Of a stretch of DNA of 64,000 bases, positions 26,240-37,945 are shown piece by piece. The notes beneath the pieces are model-generated. The model searched no databases and was not told the origin of the DNA. It saw nothing but the letters and a program-made list of their open reading frames with translations. The stretch lies in assembly GCF_003855095.1 (NCBI RefSeq), contig NZ_CP033972.1, forward strand, positions 4,278,001 to 4,342,000. The letters are read 5' to 3'. Position 1 is the stretch's first letter, and the number at the start of each line of letters is the position of its first letter. Position numbers and translations under genes: made by a program. Source of the stretch: Gordonia insulae (GTDB lineage: Bacteria; Actinomycetota; Actinomycetes; Mycobacteriales; Mycobacteriaceae).

Positions 26240-27115
26240 TCACGGCGTGTAGCGCAACCAATCGACGGTCATCGTCGCCGGACTGGGGGTACCGCCGTCG
26301 GTGGCGCCGGGCCAGTTCCCGCCGACCGCGAGGTTCAGCAGCACGTACATCGGCTTGGCGAACACCCACTGTTCGGTGGCGGCGAGTGATGACCGGTTCA
26401 GGGTATAGACGCGGGCTCCGTTGAACGAGAAGGAGATCGACGTCGGGGTCTTGGTCACCGAGTACGTGTGGAACTGTGCGGGGTCGATCGGCGAGATGTC
26501 GTGACCGTATTTCCATCGACCGTTCAGTCCGTCCGGCAGGGGGATCATGCCGGGCAGGATGTCGCGCAGGGAACCGAGGTCGGCGGAACCGTTGCCCGCC
26601 CCGGTGGGGCCGTGCACGCCGACGTGGACGAAGTCCGTGGAGTTGAGGGATTCGGCGATGTCGACCTCGCCGGAGGCCGGGAAGCCCACCGAATCGATGT
26701 CGGTGCCGAGGAGCCAGAAACCGGCGTGCATGCCCTGCCCGCGCGGCATGGCGATCCTCGCCGACAGCGTGCCGTAGGTGAACGCGAACGTGCCCTTGGT
26801 GGTCAGTCGTGCGGATGTCCAGCCGCTGTCCGCGCCGCGTCGGGCCTCGATCAGCAGATTGCCGTTGCCGTCCAGTCGTGAGTTGGCGCGCTGGTTGGTG
26901 TAGACCTGCTGCTCGTTGTTGCCCCACCCTCCGCCGCCGACCTCGTGTTGCCACACGCCGCCGATCGACCCCGCGGCGCGGTTGAACTCGTCGCTGAAGG
27001 CGGTGTCCGCGGCACGTGCGGGTCCGGGTGCGGTGAGCGCGACGGCGATGCCGGACGCGATGGTGACGGCGACGGCGACCCTGAACAACCGGCCCCGATG
27101 GCGGAATATCTGCAC
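26240..27115 (-). CDS. Secreted glycoside hydrolase family 16
   Basis: A 291-residue exported beta-glucanase-like enzyme. A signal peptide of about 35 residues (RVAVAVTIASGIAVALTAP then ARA-AD) leads into a GH16 jelly roll. The catalytic signature ExDxxE is present as GEVDIAES, preceded by MHAGFWLLGTDI and followed by the concave-face Trp residues. Family members cut beta-1,3 or mixed beta-glucans, or laminarin-like polymers. The GTG 27115 start has TACACC six bases upstream, a near match to the leaderless -10. It lies downstream of nothing on its strand and ends just above the leuA leader region. Confidence 0.85.
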   Translation of the reverse strand: MQIFRHRGRLFRVAVAVTIASGIAVALTAPGPARAADTAFSDEFNRAAGSIGGVWQHEVGGGGWGNNEQQVYTNQRANSRLDGNGNLLIEARRGADSGWTSARLTTKGTFAFTYGTLSARIAMPRGQGMHAGFWLLGTDIDSVGFPASGEVDIAESLNSTDFVHVGVHGPTGAGNGSADLGSLRDILPGMIPLPDGLNGRWKYGHDISPIDPAQFHTYSVTKTPTSISFSFNGARVYTLNRSSLAATEQWVFAKPMYVLLNLAVGGNWPGATDGGTPSPATMTVDWLRYTP

Positions 27116-27282
27116 GTCAACGGTGTAGCACAGCGCATACCCTCGGGTACATGCCGCGGCGGCGCGGCCTGGCGGCCTCCCTGGGCGATTCGTCGCGAAT
27201 GTGAGGAAATTCTCAGTTCTGCACCAGCATGGACGTCCCGTGCAGGCTGGCCCCGATGTGGGTCAGATGATCCAATGGACAC

Positions 27283-28086
27283 ATGGGTCACGGGGAATCC
27301 ACGCCGGCCGTCGCAGTGGTGGTACCGGCATTCAACGAGGAGAACTACATCGGGGCGACGCTCGACGCGTTGCGCGAACAGGAGTTCGACGACGTCGTCC
27401 ATCGCGAGGTCCTGTGCGGATTCCGCGTCATCGTCGTCGACAACAACAGCACGGATCGGACCGCGGAGATCGTCCGCACCGTCGGTGCCCGGTCGCCGGT
27501 GCCGATCGAGGTGATCGACGAGACCGAGGCGGGTACCGGTTGTGCCGCGGACACCGGTTTCCGCCACGCCATCGATGCGGGCGCGGTCTACGTGGCGCGC
27601 ACCGACGCCGACACTGTGCCCGCATCGGATTGGCTGGCGAATCTGCTGGTGCCGTTGCTCGCCGGGAAGCGCCTGGTGGGTGGCCGGGTCCGCGCGCGAA
27701 CCGAGCAGGGGGCATCCGCGCGGGTGTTCAACGCGGCGGGGCACCTGTGGCGGCTGGGTCATGCGGCCGAGTGGTGGCGCACACGGCATGAGCCCGACGA
27801 GCTGCGGCGCAGTTTCGCCGTCGTCGGCAACAACCTCGCGATCGACGCCGAGATGTACGAGCAGTGCGGCGGCTTTCCCCGGACGGCGATCGGGGAGGCC
27901 GACGAGGATCAGGTTCTCCAGCAACGGGTGCGCGCGATCGCCGGCGCCCGTGCCATCACGCTGCGCAAGCAGGCGATCGTCCACACGTCGTTGCGTCGCC
28001 TCGAGGCCTACGGGACCACGGGATTCGTGAATTGGTACCGGTCCGACGACCGGTCCGCGCTGGGCCGGCAGGCCGACGTTCGCTGA
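27283..28086 (+). CDS. Family 2 glycosyltransferase
   Basis: A 267-residue GT-A fold glycosyltransferase without membrane segments. VVVPAFNEENYIG at residues 12-24 binds the nucleotide, FRVIVVDNNSTDRTAEI is the second signature, and RTDADT near residue 107 is the metal-binding DxD motif. GEADEDQVLQQRV near residue 205 is the likely acceptor/base region. Neither the sugar donor nor the acceptor can be read from the sequence. It is divergent from the GH16 gene across 167 bases. ATG 27283 has TCCAAT six bases upstream and no Shine-Dalgarno sequence, suggesting a leaderless transcript. Confidence 0.8.
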   Translation: MGHGESTPAVAVVVPAFNEENYIGATLDALREQEFDDVVHREVLCGFRVIVVDNNSTDRTAEIVRTVGARSPVPIEVIDETEAGTGCAADTGFRHAIDAGAVYVARTDADTVPASDWLANLLVPLLAGKRLVGGRVRARTEQGASARVFNAAGHLWRLGHAAEWWRTRHEPDELRRSFAVVGNNLAIDAEMYEQCGGFPRTAIGEADEDQVLQQRVRAIAGARAITLRKQAIVHTSLRRLEAYGTTGFVNWYRSDDRSALGRQADVR

Positions 28087-28294
28087 GTGGTGCCGACACC
28101 GGCTCCGGAGATTCGGGCATGCGTGTACATTTCCGGCAAAATGGTCGCTGACCTGCATCAATGGCTGGTGAAATATTGGGCTGATTCTCAGTCGGTTCAC
28201 ATCTGCGGTGGATAGCTTTCCCGGGGTGTCGGCGTGGTCGGCACGTTCGGTATCGCGGCGGCAGTCGCCGTCCGACGGTCAGAAAGGTATGTCC

Positions 28295-28705
28295 ATGGAC
28301 TTCACCGCCCGCTTCACCCGCAGGGTCGTCTGCAGCATCGCCGGTGCCGGGATCGCGTCGGCGATCGCCGTCGGCGGCGTCGCCACCGCTGCCCCCGCCC
28401 CGGCGCCCCATGCGCAGGTTCCGGGCACCCAGTGCTCGGTCGCCCAGGTCGAACGCGCGCTCGCCAAGGAGGATCCCGCGCTCGCCAAGCGGATCGAGCA
28501 GAACCCGAAGATGAAGAAGCACTTCGAGTCCGCGCTGACGATGACCAGGGCGCAGAAACAGGCCAAGCGCGCCGAGTTCCGCAAGAATCACCCGGCCGAG
28601 GCGGCGATCGTCCGGTTCGCCCGGGACCATCACCTCACCAAGCCGGAGATGGCCCACGCGCGCGACGCGGTCAAGAAGGCCAAGATGACCTGCGAACAGT
28701 ACTGA
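28295..28705 (+). CDS. Secreted hemophore-related (heme-binding) protein
   Basis: A 136-residue exported protein. A signal peptide with a positively charged start (MDFTARFTRRVVCSIAGAG) ends near ATAAPAPA. The mature part is helical, basic and flanked by two Cys, one early (TQCSVAQVERAL) and one at the C-terminus (MTCEQY), the layout of the mycobacterial hemophore-like family that includes Rv0203-type proteins. AAAGG lies seven bases before ATG 28295, which is preferred over ATG 28289. A role in heme uptake is inferred from family resemblance. No iron box was recognised upstream. Confidence 0.7.
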   Translation: MDFTARFTRRVVCSIAGAGIASAIAVGGVATAAPAPAPHAQVPGTQCSVAQVERALAKEDPALAKRIEQNPKMKKHFESALTMTRAQKQAKRAEFRKNHPAEAAIVRFARDHHLTKPEMAHARDAVKKAKMTCEQY

Positions 28706-28711
28706 GATCGG

Positions 28712-29278
28712 TCAGGTCTGCTCGAACGGCCGGCCCCAGCTCCCGCTGAACGCGACCTCGTCCAGCGGGAGCCGGGTACGGGGGCGTTCGTCGCGTTCAC
28801 GGATCTCCGGCGCAACGGCGGCCGGGTCCGCGAGCACACCAACACCCAGTAGCACCAGTGGGCGTCGGTCGTCGGGGACGGCGAACAACTCGCGTGCCCG
28901 ATCCGGATCGAATCCGGCCATCGGATGCCCGTTGAAGCCCAGCGCCTGCGCCTGCAGGATCATCTGGGCCGTGGCGAGCCCGGTGTCGACGGCCGCGTAG
29001 GTACGGGCCTTCTCGTCGTCGGGTTCGCTTGCGGTGCACAGCAGGACGAGGGCGGCCGATGCCGGCGCCCACCCCGCGTTGCCGCGGGTGAGCGTTCGTG
29101 TCAGCGCGCCGAAGGTGTCGTCGCCGCGCAGCCCCACGATGAATCGGACCGGTTGGACCCGACCCCACGTGGGTGCCCAGCGGCCCGCATCCAGGATGCT
29201 GACGAGGTCGGCTCGATCGATGGTGGCGGCGGGGTCGTAGCCGCGTGCGCTCCAGCGCTGTTCGATGAGTTCATGCAC
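28712..29278 (-). CDS. Nitroreductase-family flavoprotein
   Basis: A 188-residue FMN-dependent oxidoreductase. IEQRWSARGYDP at the N-terminus and GRWAPTWGRVQPVRFIVG carry the FMN phosphate-binding Arg/Ser residues, and the C-terminal half has LLGVGVLADP. The family reduces nitro groups, quinones or enals with NAD(P)H. It starts ten bases after the stop of the MFS exporter gene on the same strand, so the two form an operon likely controlled by the divergent TetR. An exporter and a reductase together suggest a detoxification unit. Confidence 0.83.
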   Translation of the reverse strand: MHELIEQRWSARGYDPAATIDRADLVSILDAGRWAPTWGRVQPVRFIVGLRGDDTFGALTRTLTRGNAGWAPASAALVLLCTASEPDDEKARTYAAVDTGLATAQMILQAQALGFNGHPMAGFDPDRARELFAVPDDRRPLVLLGVGVLADPAAVAPEIRERDERPRTRLPLDEVAFSGSWGRPFEQT

Positions 29279-29288
29279 AGGGTCAACG

Positions 29289-30824
29289 TTAGTGGTGGAC
29301 GTCCTGGTGGCGGACTCCGTCGGCGGGCCGGTCCCGCATCACGAATGTCAGCACCACCGCGAGCACCGCGAGCGTGATCACCGCAGCGAGGGATGCGGCG
29401 TGCATTCCGTCGACGAACGCCGTTCGCGCGGCATCCGCCAATCCGGTTCCGCCGTCGCCCATCTCGAGTGCGCGATGCAGCGTCTCACCGAGTGTGTCCC
29501 CGAACGTCCAGCCGCCGTTGCTCTCCCGGAACACCAGTGTGGCGAGCGATCCGAGCAACGCCAGACCCAGCGCGGTGCCGAGTTCGAAGCTCGTCTCGGA
29601 GATGCCCGATGCGGCACCCGACCGTTCCACCGGGACCGATCCGACGACGACGTCGGAGACCAGGCTGAACTGGATGCCGTAGCCGATGCCCGCGATCGAG
29701 GTGAAGACGAGATAGACCCACAGCGGGCTCGACGTGGTGAGTGCCAGCAACCCCAGGTTGCCCACGGCGGCGAGCAGGACCGATCCGACGAAGGACGCGC
29801 GCAGCCCGATCGCGCCGACGACGCGGGACGCGCCGATGGAGAAGGCGGCGACGGCGATGGCCATCGGCAGACCGGCGAGCGCGGCCGAGAGCACGTCGAA
29901 GCCGCGGACCGACTGCAGGTAGACGCCGGTGAGGTACGACATCCCGCCGAGCGCCATCATGCCGACGAGTGCCACCGTGACAGCGGCGCTGAACTGCGGA
30001 TTCCGGAAGAGCGCGAGGTCGAGGAGCGGGGCGGTCGCCCGGCGTTGATGTGCCAGGAACGCCGCGAGCATCACCACACCGAAGACGCCGATCGCGGCGA
30101 CCGACCCGGTGACGCCCTCCGACGCCATCGTCTTGACGGCGTAGACCAGCGGCAGGATGCCCGCCATCGAGAGGACCACGCCGACGACGTCGAAGCGTGA
30201 GGTGTTCGGAGCCCGGTACTCGGGGACCAGGCGTGGGCCGGCGATGAACAGCACGGCCAGCACGGGCACGTTGATGAGGAACACGACACCCCACCAGAAG
30301 TGGTGCAGCAGAACGCCACCGATCACCGGGCCGAGCGCGCTGCCGCCGGCGAAGGCCGCCGTCCAGACGCCGATCGCCTTGGCGCGATCGCGAGCGTCGG
30401 GGAACATGTTGGCGATCAGCGACAGGCTCGACGGCATGAGCGTCGCGCCGCCGACACCCATCAGGGCGCGCGCGGCGATGAGGATCGCGGCGTTCGGCGC
30501 GAACGCGGCGATGACCGAGGCGATGCCGAAGAGTGCGGCACCGGCGAGCAGGATGCGCCGACGTCCGACGCGGTCGCCGACGTTGCCCATCGTGATGAGC
30601 AGACCCGCGATGAGGAAGCCGTAGATGTCGAGGATCCACAGTTGCTGGGCCGCCGACGGCGCCAGCGCGTCGGTGATCGCCGGGATCGCCAGATAGAGGA
30701 CCGAGAAGTCCATCGACACCAGCAGCACCGGCAGTGTCAGGACGGCGAGTCCCCACCACATGCGTCGGTCGGCGCCCGAGGAGTTCTCGGAACGCTGATC
30801 GGACGACGGGGTGAGGGTGGACAT
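29289..30824 (-). CDS. MFS drug exporter, DHA2 (14-helix) type
   Basis: A 511-residue transporter with about 14 helices. The cytoplasmic loop between helices 2 and 3 reads GNVGDRVGRRRILL, the MFS motif A, and GPVIGGVLLHHFWWGVVFLINVP in helix 5 is the antiporter motif C region. Members expel drugs and dyes using the proton gradient. AGGAGAG lies before ATG 30824 at good spacing. The nitroreductase gene follows ten bases downstream and a TetR gene is divergent, with paired operators between them. Confidence 0.88.
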   Translation of the reverse strand: MSTLTPSSDQRSENSSGADRRMWWGLAVLTLPVLLVSMDFSVLYLAIPAITDALAPSAAQQLWILDIYGFLIAGLLITMGNVGDRVGRRRILLAGAALFGIASVIAAFAPNAAILIAARALMGVGGATLMPSSLSLIANMFPDARDRAKAIGVWTAAFAGGSALGPVIGGVLLHHFWWGVVFLINVPVLAVLFIAGPRLVPEYRAPNTSRFDVVGVVLSMAGILPLVYAVKTMASEGVTGSVAAIGVFGVVMLAAFLAHQRRATAPLLDLALFRNPQFSAAVTVALVGMMALGGMSYLTGVYLQSVRGFDVLSAALAGLPMAIAVAAFSIGASRVVGAIGLRASFVGSVLLAAVGNLGLLALTTSSPLWVYLVFTSIAGIGYGIQFSLVSDVVVGSVPVERSGAASGISETSFELGTALGLALLGSLATLVFRESNGGWTFGDTLGETLHRALEMGDGGTGLADAARTAFVDGMHAASLAAVITLAVLAVVLTFVMRDRPADGVRHQDVHH

Positions 30825-30882
30825 GACGGACTCTCCTGAAGCGCTGGTGCGAACGACGACGTCGGCGCGGCGGCTCCCGGGC

Positions 30883-30931
30883 CGCGTACGCCGTACGCGT
30901 TTGACGGTACGAGAATGGGTACGCTGTACGC
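30883..30931. promoter_or_regulatory. Two tandem GTACG-type operators
   Basis: GCGTACG-C-CGTACGC at 30884-30898 (extends to 17 bp, 30883-30899) is a perfect palindrome around one base. GGGTACG-C-TGTACGC at 30917-30931 matches it at 13 of 15 positions. The centres are 33 bases apart, about three helical turns. TTGACG at 30901-30906 between them could be a -35. These are likely the binding sites of the adjacent TetR. Confidence 0.6.
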
Positions 30932-31001
30932 AACCGAATTATTCCCGCTGCTCAGCCGCCGCGGGTCGGACGGATTCGTGGAATCCGGGAGGGAGGGGCC
31001 G

Positions 31002-31718
31002 TTGTCTCCGGCCGAGAAACCTGCCGAGGGTGCCCGGCTCACCCTCGCCGCGATCGTCGACGCGGCCATCGAGGTCGCCGACCGCGACGGCATCGGTGCA
31101 CTCTCCATGCGCCGGATCGCCGACGAACTCGGCGTCGGGGCCATGTCGCTGTATCGGCACGTCGATGACAAGGACGCCCTGCTCCAGGAGATGTCGGAGG
31201 AGATCGGCCGACGGTTCCCCTACCCGGTCGACGACCCGGAACCGATGTCGTGGCGTGACCGCGTGCGGGTCATCGTCGACATCGACTGGGAGCTCTACCG
31301 GCGGCATCCGTGGGTGGTGCTGGCCTACTCGTCGCCGCGGCACAGCTTCGGTGACGAATCGCTGCGGTGTCTGGACTGGTTCGCCGCGGGCTTCCTGGAA
31401 CTCGGGGTCGACCTCGAGGAGGCGACCGGTATGGCACTCACGGTCTGGAGTCATGTGCACGGCGTCGCGCTGGTCGCGGTCAGCGACGACCTGCTCCGCG
31501 CCGAGAAGCCGTCGGAGCGGCCGGACGGGCTCGAAGACCTGATCGAGGGTCGCGGAAAGGCGTTCGCGCCACACCTCTCACAGCTCGCCGGCAGCGCCCG
31601 CGCGACCCGGCTGGTGGATCCCCGGGCCCGCCTCGACGACGGGATCGGCTACCTGTGTGCGGGCTTCGCGGCCTCACTCGACCAGCGGCGGCTCACATCG
31701 CGTGCGGATACACCGTGA
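31002..31718 (+). CDS. TetR-family regulator (TetR_C-type) of the exporter operon
   Basis: A 238-residue regulator from TTG 31002. The helix-turn-helix (AAIVDAAIEVADRDGIGALSMRRIADELGVGAMSLYRHV) and the long C-terminal domain with DDGIGYLCAGF resemble the TetR/TetR_C group. The frame is open back to ATG 30915, but that start lies inside operator 2 and would be upstream of the likely promoter. A strong Shine-Dalgarno stretch (GGGAGGGAGGGG) precedes TTG 31002, and GTG 30978 is another option. It is divergent from the MFS exporter gene and probably represses it. The 3' end overlaps the convergent glycosyltransferase gene by 26 bases. Confidence 0.8.
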   Translation: MSPAEKPAEGARLTLAAIVDAAIEVADRDGIGALSMRRIADELGVGAMSLYRHVDDKDALLQEMSEEIGRRFPYPVDDPEPMSWRDRVRVIVDIDWELYRRHPWVVLAYSSPRHSFGDESLRCLDWFAAGFLELGVDLEEATGMALTVWSHVHGVALVAVSDDLLRAEKPSERPDGLEDLIEGRGKAFAPHLSQLAGSARATRLVDPRARLDDGIGYLCAGFAASLDQRRLTSRADTP

Positions 31719-32985
31719 GCATGTGTGCGCCGAACCATGCGCTCCCGACGACGACCGGGACCAACGTCGCGAGGGCCACCGATCGTCGCCATCGGGCCAG
31801 CACCATCGCCACCGGGATCAGCAGGACGAATGCCGGCAGCAGTAGACGAGCGCGGCTCATCATCAGTCCGCTGGACAGCACGATCGACGCGACCACCAGC
31901 GTCCCGTAGAGCAGCACCGGCCACGGCAGTCGCGACCACACCGCGAGACCCAACATCACCAGCGTGGACAGGATGATCCAGGCCGAGGCGACCGGCGCCA
32001 CCTCGCCCGAATGCACCAGGGCCTCGTTGACGAAGGTGAAGGTCGCCCGACCCCAGTCGAACTCGGTGCCCCAGCCTTCGGTCTGGATGCGGAACCAACC
32101 GGTCGGTGAGCCGGTGTGCGCCCACACCACGGCGAGGTATCCGAGGTAGCCGAGGGGACTGAGCACCACCGCGGCCCACGCGCGCCACCCGTCGCGACGG
32201 GCGAGGATCGCCGCCAGCATCACCACCGCGATCAGGACCACCGCCGTCGGCCGGCTCGCTCCGGCCAGCAATGCGCAGAACCCGGCGAGCAGCCAGTTCC
32301 GCTCCAGGATGCCGACCAGTGCCCACACCGCGAGCGTGCAGAACAGCGCCTCGGTGTAGGCCATGTTGAGCACGATCGACATCGGCGTGGCGGCGAACAG
32401 GGCCACCAGGTACAGGCCGGTTCGATGGGGATCGACCCGGCCGATGGGAGAACGCTGCGCCATCAGGCGCGCGCACAATGCGCCCAGCCGCGCCGCACCG
32501 ACGGCCGCGATGCAGCCCAGCACGAGGTTCACCGTGAGCGCCGCGCCATACGGCGTGATCAGGGGGAGTTTCGCGACCGCACCGACGAGCAGGGGATAGC
32601 CGGGGAAGAAGGCGTAGGCGGTGTCGGCGGTGTGCAGACCGCGGGCGTCGGTCTGGGTGAACGGGACGTCGGCGTACCCGTATTCGGCGATGGCGACCAT
32701 CCACTTGCCGTCCCAGAGCCAGAGTGCGTCGCCGACGGTGGTGTCGCGCAGCTGGGCGAAACGGGCCAGGACCAGGATGCCGACCGCGCGGATGGCCAGG
32801 AAGACGAGGATCGGCTCGAGCCAGGGGCGCAGTCGGTGCCCGAGGCCGGTGGGGGTGGTCGATGGCCTGGCCGATGCGGTGGCGGAGTCGCGGACCGCGT
32901 CGCGCTCACCGGGTCGGCGGGTGCGGCGTCGCGGCACGCGATCGTCGTCGTGTGCGGTCGCGCCGACGTCGGTTCCGGTGGCCAC
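31693..32985 (-). CDS. Membrane glycosyltransferase (GT-C type, mannosyltransferase-like)
   Basis: A 430-residue protein with a charged N-terminal tail of about 55 residues and about eight to ten helices. WLWDGKWMVAIAEYGY after the first helix has the DxxW/aspartate loop of GT-C enzymes, and FFPGYPLLVGAVAKL and NMAYTEALFCTLAVWALV match the PIG-V-like mannosyltransferase pattern. Members transfer sugars from polyprenyl-phosphate donors to cell-envelope acceptors outside the membrane. GTG 32985 is taken as a leaderless start, because TACCAT lies seven bases upstream. The acceptor is unknown. Confidence 0.75.
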   Translation of the reverse strand: MATGTDVGATAHDDDRVPRRRTRRPGERDAVRDSATASARPSTTPTGLGHRLRPWLEPILVFLAIRAVGILVLARFAQLRDTTVGDALWLWDGKWMVAIAEYGYADVPFTQTDARGLHTADTAYAFFPGYPLLVGAVAKLPLITPYGAALTVNLVLGCIAAVGAARLGALCARLMAQRSPIGRVDPHRTGLYLVALFAATPMSIVLNMAYTEALFCTLAVWALVGILERNWLLAGFCALLAGASRPTAVVLIAVVMLAAILARRDGWRAWAAVVLSPLGYLGYLAVVWAHTGSPTGWFRIQTEGWGTEFDWGRATFTFVNEALVHSGEVAPVASAWIILSTLVMLGLAVWSRLPWPVLLYGTLVVASIVLSSGLMMSRARLLLPAFVLLIPVAMVLARWRRSVALATLVPVVVGSAWFGAHMLTVYPHAM

Positions 32986-33256
32986 CTGAGCGATGGTAGG
33001 TCGCGTCGGGGGTCGCGACCACCACATCGGTCGGCCGCGGCGGCCCGCGTCACTGCTTGTCGATGTGACTTGTCATCGAATGCCGGGAAAAGGCGTCGCA
33101 GATTGTGCGCGATGTCACGTCCGTCGAGGCCGTCGATTCGGGCAGCCAGGGCGCCGACGGTAAGGTGATGCGGCGAAGGTCGCCCCGCACTCGTTCACAC
33201 TGTGGTGCCGGGAACTGGGGCGATGCGAATCAGACAACCCCGGAAGGTGGTTCGAC

Positions 33257-36567
<3,311 letters not shown>

Positions 36568-36587
36568 CCGCCGGCCGGGCGCCGGGG

Positions 36588-37292
36588 CTACTCCTCGGCG
36601 ACTGCGGTCGCGGCCTCCGCGATGATCGCCCGCATCGCCGTCTCCGCGGCGACGGGATCCCCCAGCCGTATCGCACGGGCGACATCATCGTGCAGCGCAA
36701 TCGCTTTCGGGTTGGGCCGATCCGGCATCATGCCGTGATGGGTGCGGCCCGCGAGCACCTCGTGGACCACCTCGGCCAGCGCCCGGAACATCTCGTTGCC
36801 GCTCGACTCGAGTAGCGTGCGGTGGAACACCTTGTCGGCCAACAGATATGCCTCCAGGTCCACGCTACGTCCGTGTACGGCCATGTCCGACACCGCGGCT
36901 GCGAGGATGCGGCACTGATGCTCGTCGGCGCGTTCGGCGGCCAGGGCCGCCGCGACCGGTTCGAATCCGCGCCGCAGCTCGGACAACGTGAGCAGGAATT
37001 CGGTGCGGCCGTCGCCGTCGAGTCGCCACCGGATCAGTCGGGGGTCGAAGACGCTCCATTTCGTGCGCGGCTGGATCGTGATGCCGACGCGCCGTCGTGA
37101 GGCGACCAATCCCATCGACTCCAGCACGCGGATCACCTCGCGGGCCACGGTGCGGGACACCCCGTGTTCGGTGCAGATGCCGTCGAGCGTCAGCACGCTG
37201 CCGACGGGTTGCTCCCCGGAGACGATGCGCCGTCCGATCGTGCTGAGGACCTGGTCGTGCAGCTCGCCCACCGCCGGTGTGTCCTGACTCAC
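36588..37292 (-). CDS. GntR/FadR-family regulator, probable gluconate repressor
   Basis: A 234-residue regulator with an N-terminal GntR winged helix (RRIVSGEQPVGSVLTLDGICTEHGVSRTVAREVIRVLES) and an FCD effector domain (helices with the His residues that bind a metal, e.g. DKVFHRTLLES and VVHEVLAGRTHH). It is divergent from gntK-gntP, and FadR-type palindromes lie between them, so it most likely represses gluconate uptake. The effector would be gluconate or 6-phosphogluconate, by analogy with actinobacterial GntR proteins. GTG 37292 is the start used. Confidence 0.85.
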   Translation of the reverse strand: MSQDTPAVGELHDQVLSTIGRRIVSGEQPVGSVLTLDGICTEHGVSRTVAREVIRVLESMGLVASRRRVGITIQPRTKWSVFDPRLIRWRLDGDGRTEFLLTLSELRRGFEPVAAALAAERADEHQCRILAAAVSDMAVHGRSVDLEAYLLADKVFHRTLLESSGNEMFRALAEVVHEVLAGRTHHGMMPDRPNPKAIALHDDVARAIRLGDPVAAETAMRAIIAEAATAVAEE

Positions 37293-37335
37293 CCATTCAT
37301 CTTCTCATTGATGCGCGAATCTGCCGAATAAACGT

Positions 37336-37370
37336 ATGTATGACAACGGAGCCTTGCAAAAGTATGACTA
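37336..37370. promoter_or_regulatory. Two FadR-type operators before gntK
   Basis: TGT-ATG-ACA (37337-37345, in the context ATGTATGACAA) and AGT-ATG-ACT (37361-37369) are both short palindromes around ATG, and they share GTATGAC. Their centres are 24 bases apart. FadR-subfamily GntR proteins bind GT-N3-AC cores, so both are probable sites of the divergent regulator. They lie 50 to 80 bases before gntK. Confidence 0.55.
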
Positions 37371-37417
37371 TTGAGGCACTCTGTGTGACCAGCAGCACAG
37401 AAGGGTAAGGAAGTCTC

Positions 37418-37945
37418 ATGAGCTCACCAGCCACAAACCCCGTCGCTTCGCCCGCCCCGGTGGTCGTGATGGGCGTGTCGGGATCCGGGAAGTCGACGGT
37501 GGGCGCAGCGCTGGCCCAGCGTCTGCGCGTCCCGTTCGCCGATGCCGACGATTTTCATTCTGCGGAGAACATCGCCAAGATGTCCGCCGGTCAGCCGCTC
37601 GACGACGACGATCGTCGTCCCTGGCTGGACTCGATCGGTGCCTGGCTCGCCGGCCATGCCGACGGCGGGGTGGTGAGTTGCTCGGCCCTCAAGCACATGT
37701 ATCGCGATCAGCTGCGTGCCCACGCCCCGACGGTGCGGTTCGCCCACCTCGACGGACCGATGGAGGTGATCGCCCGACGGCAGGCCTCGCGACCCGGCCA
37801 TTTCATGCCGACGGCGCTGCTCGAGTCGCAGTTCGAGACCCTCGAGCGGCTGGCTCCGGATGAGCACGGTGTGGTGGTCGACGTGGACCAGAGCATCGAC
37901 GCGATCGTCGACGAGGTCGCTCGTGCGCTCGGAGAGGTGAAGTGA
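37418..37945 (+). CDS. gntK: Gluconokinase
   Basis: A 175-residue thermoresistant-type gluconate kinase that makes 6-phosphogluconate for the pentose-phosphate pathway. Walker A GVSGSGKST is at residues 19-27, followed by FADADDFHSAENIAKMSAGQPLDDDDRRPWL, the substrate-binding segment, and CSALKHMYRDQLR. It overlaps gntP, which starts at its stop codon. The divergent FadR-type regulator and the palindromes upstream suggest induction by gluconate. Confidence 0.95.
   Translation: MSSPATNPVASPAPVVVMGVSGSGKSTVGAALAQRLRVPFADADDFHSAENIAKMSAGQPLDDDDRRPWLDSIGAWLAGHADGGVVSCSALKHMYRDQLRAHAPTVRFAHLDGPMEVIARRQASRPGHFMPTALLESQFETLERLAPDEHGVVVDVDQSIDAIVDEVARALGEVK

Noticed and set aside
28100-28294. Possible iron box upstream of the hemophore-like gene
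   Set aside because: An AT-rich stretch (AAATATTGGGCTGATTCT) is present, but it does not match the IdeR consensus well enough.
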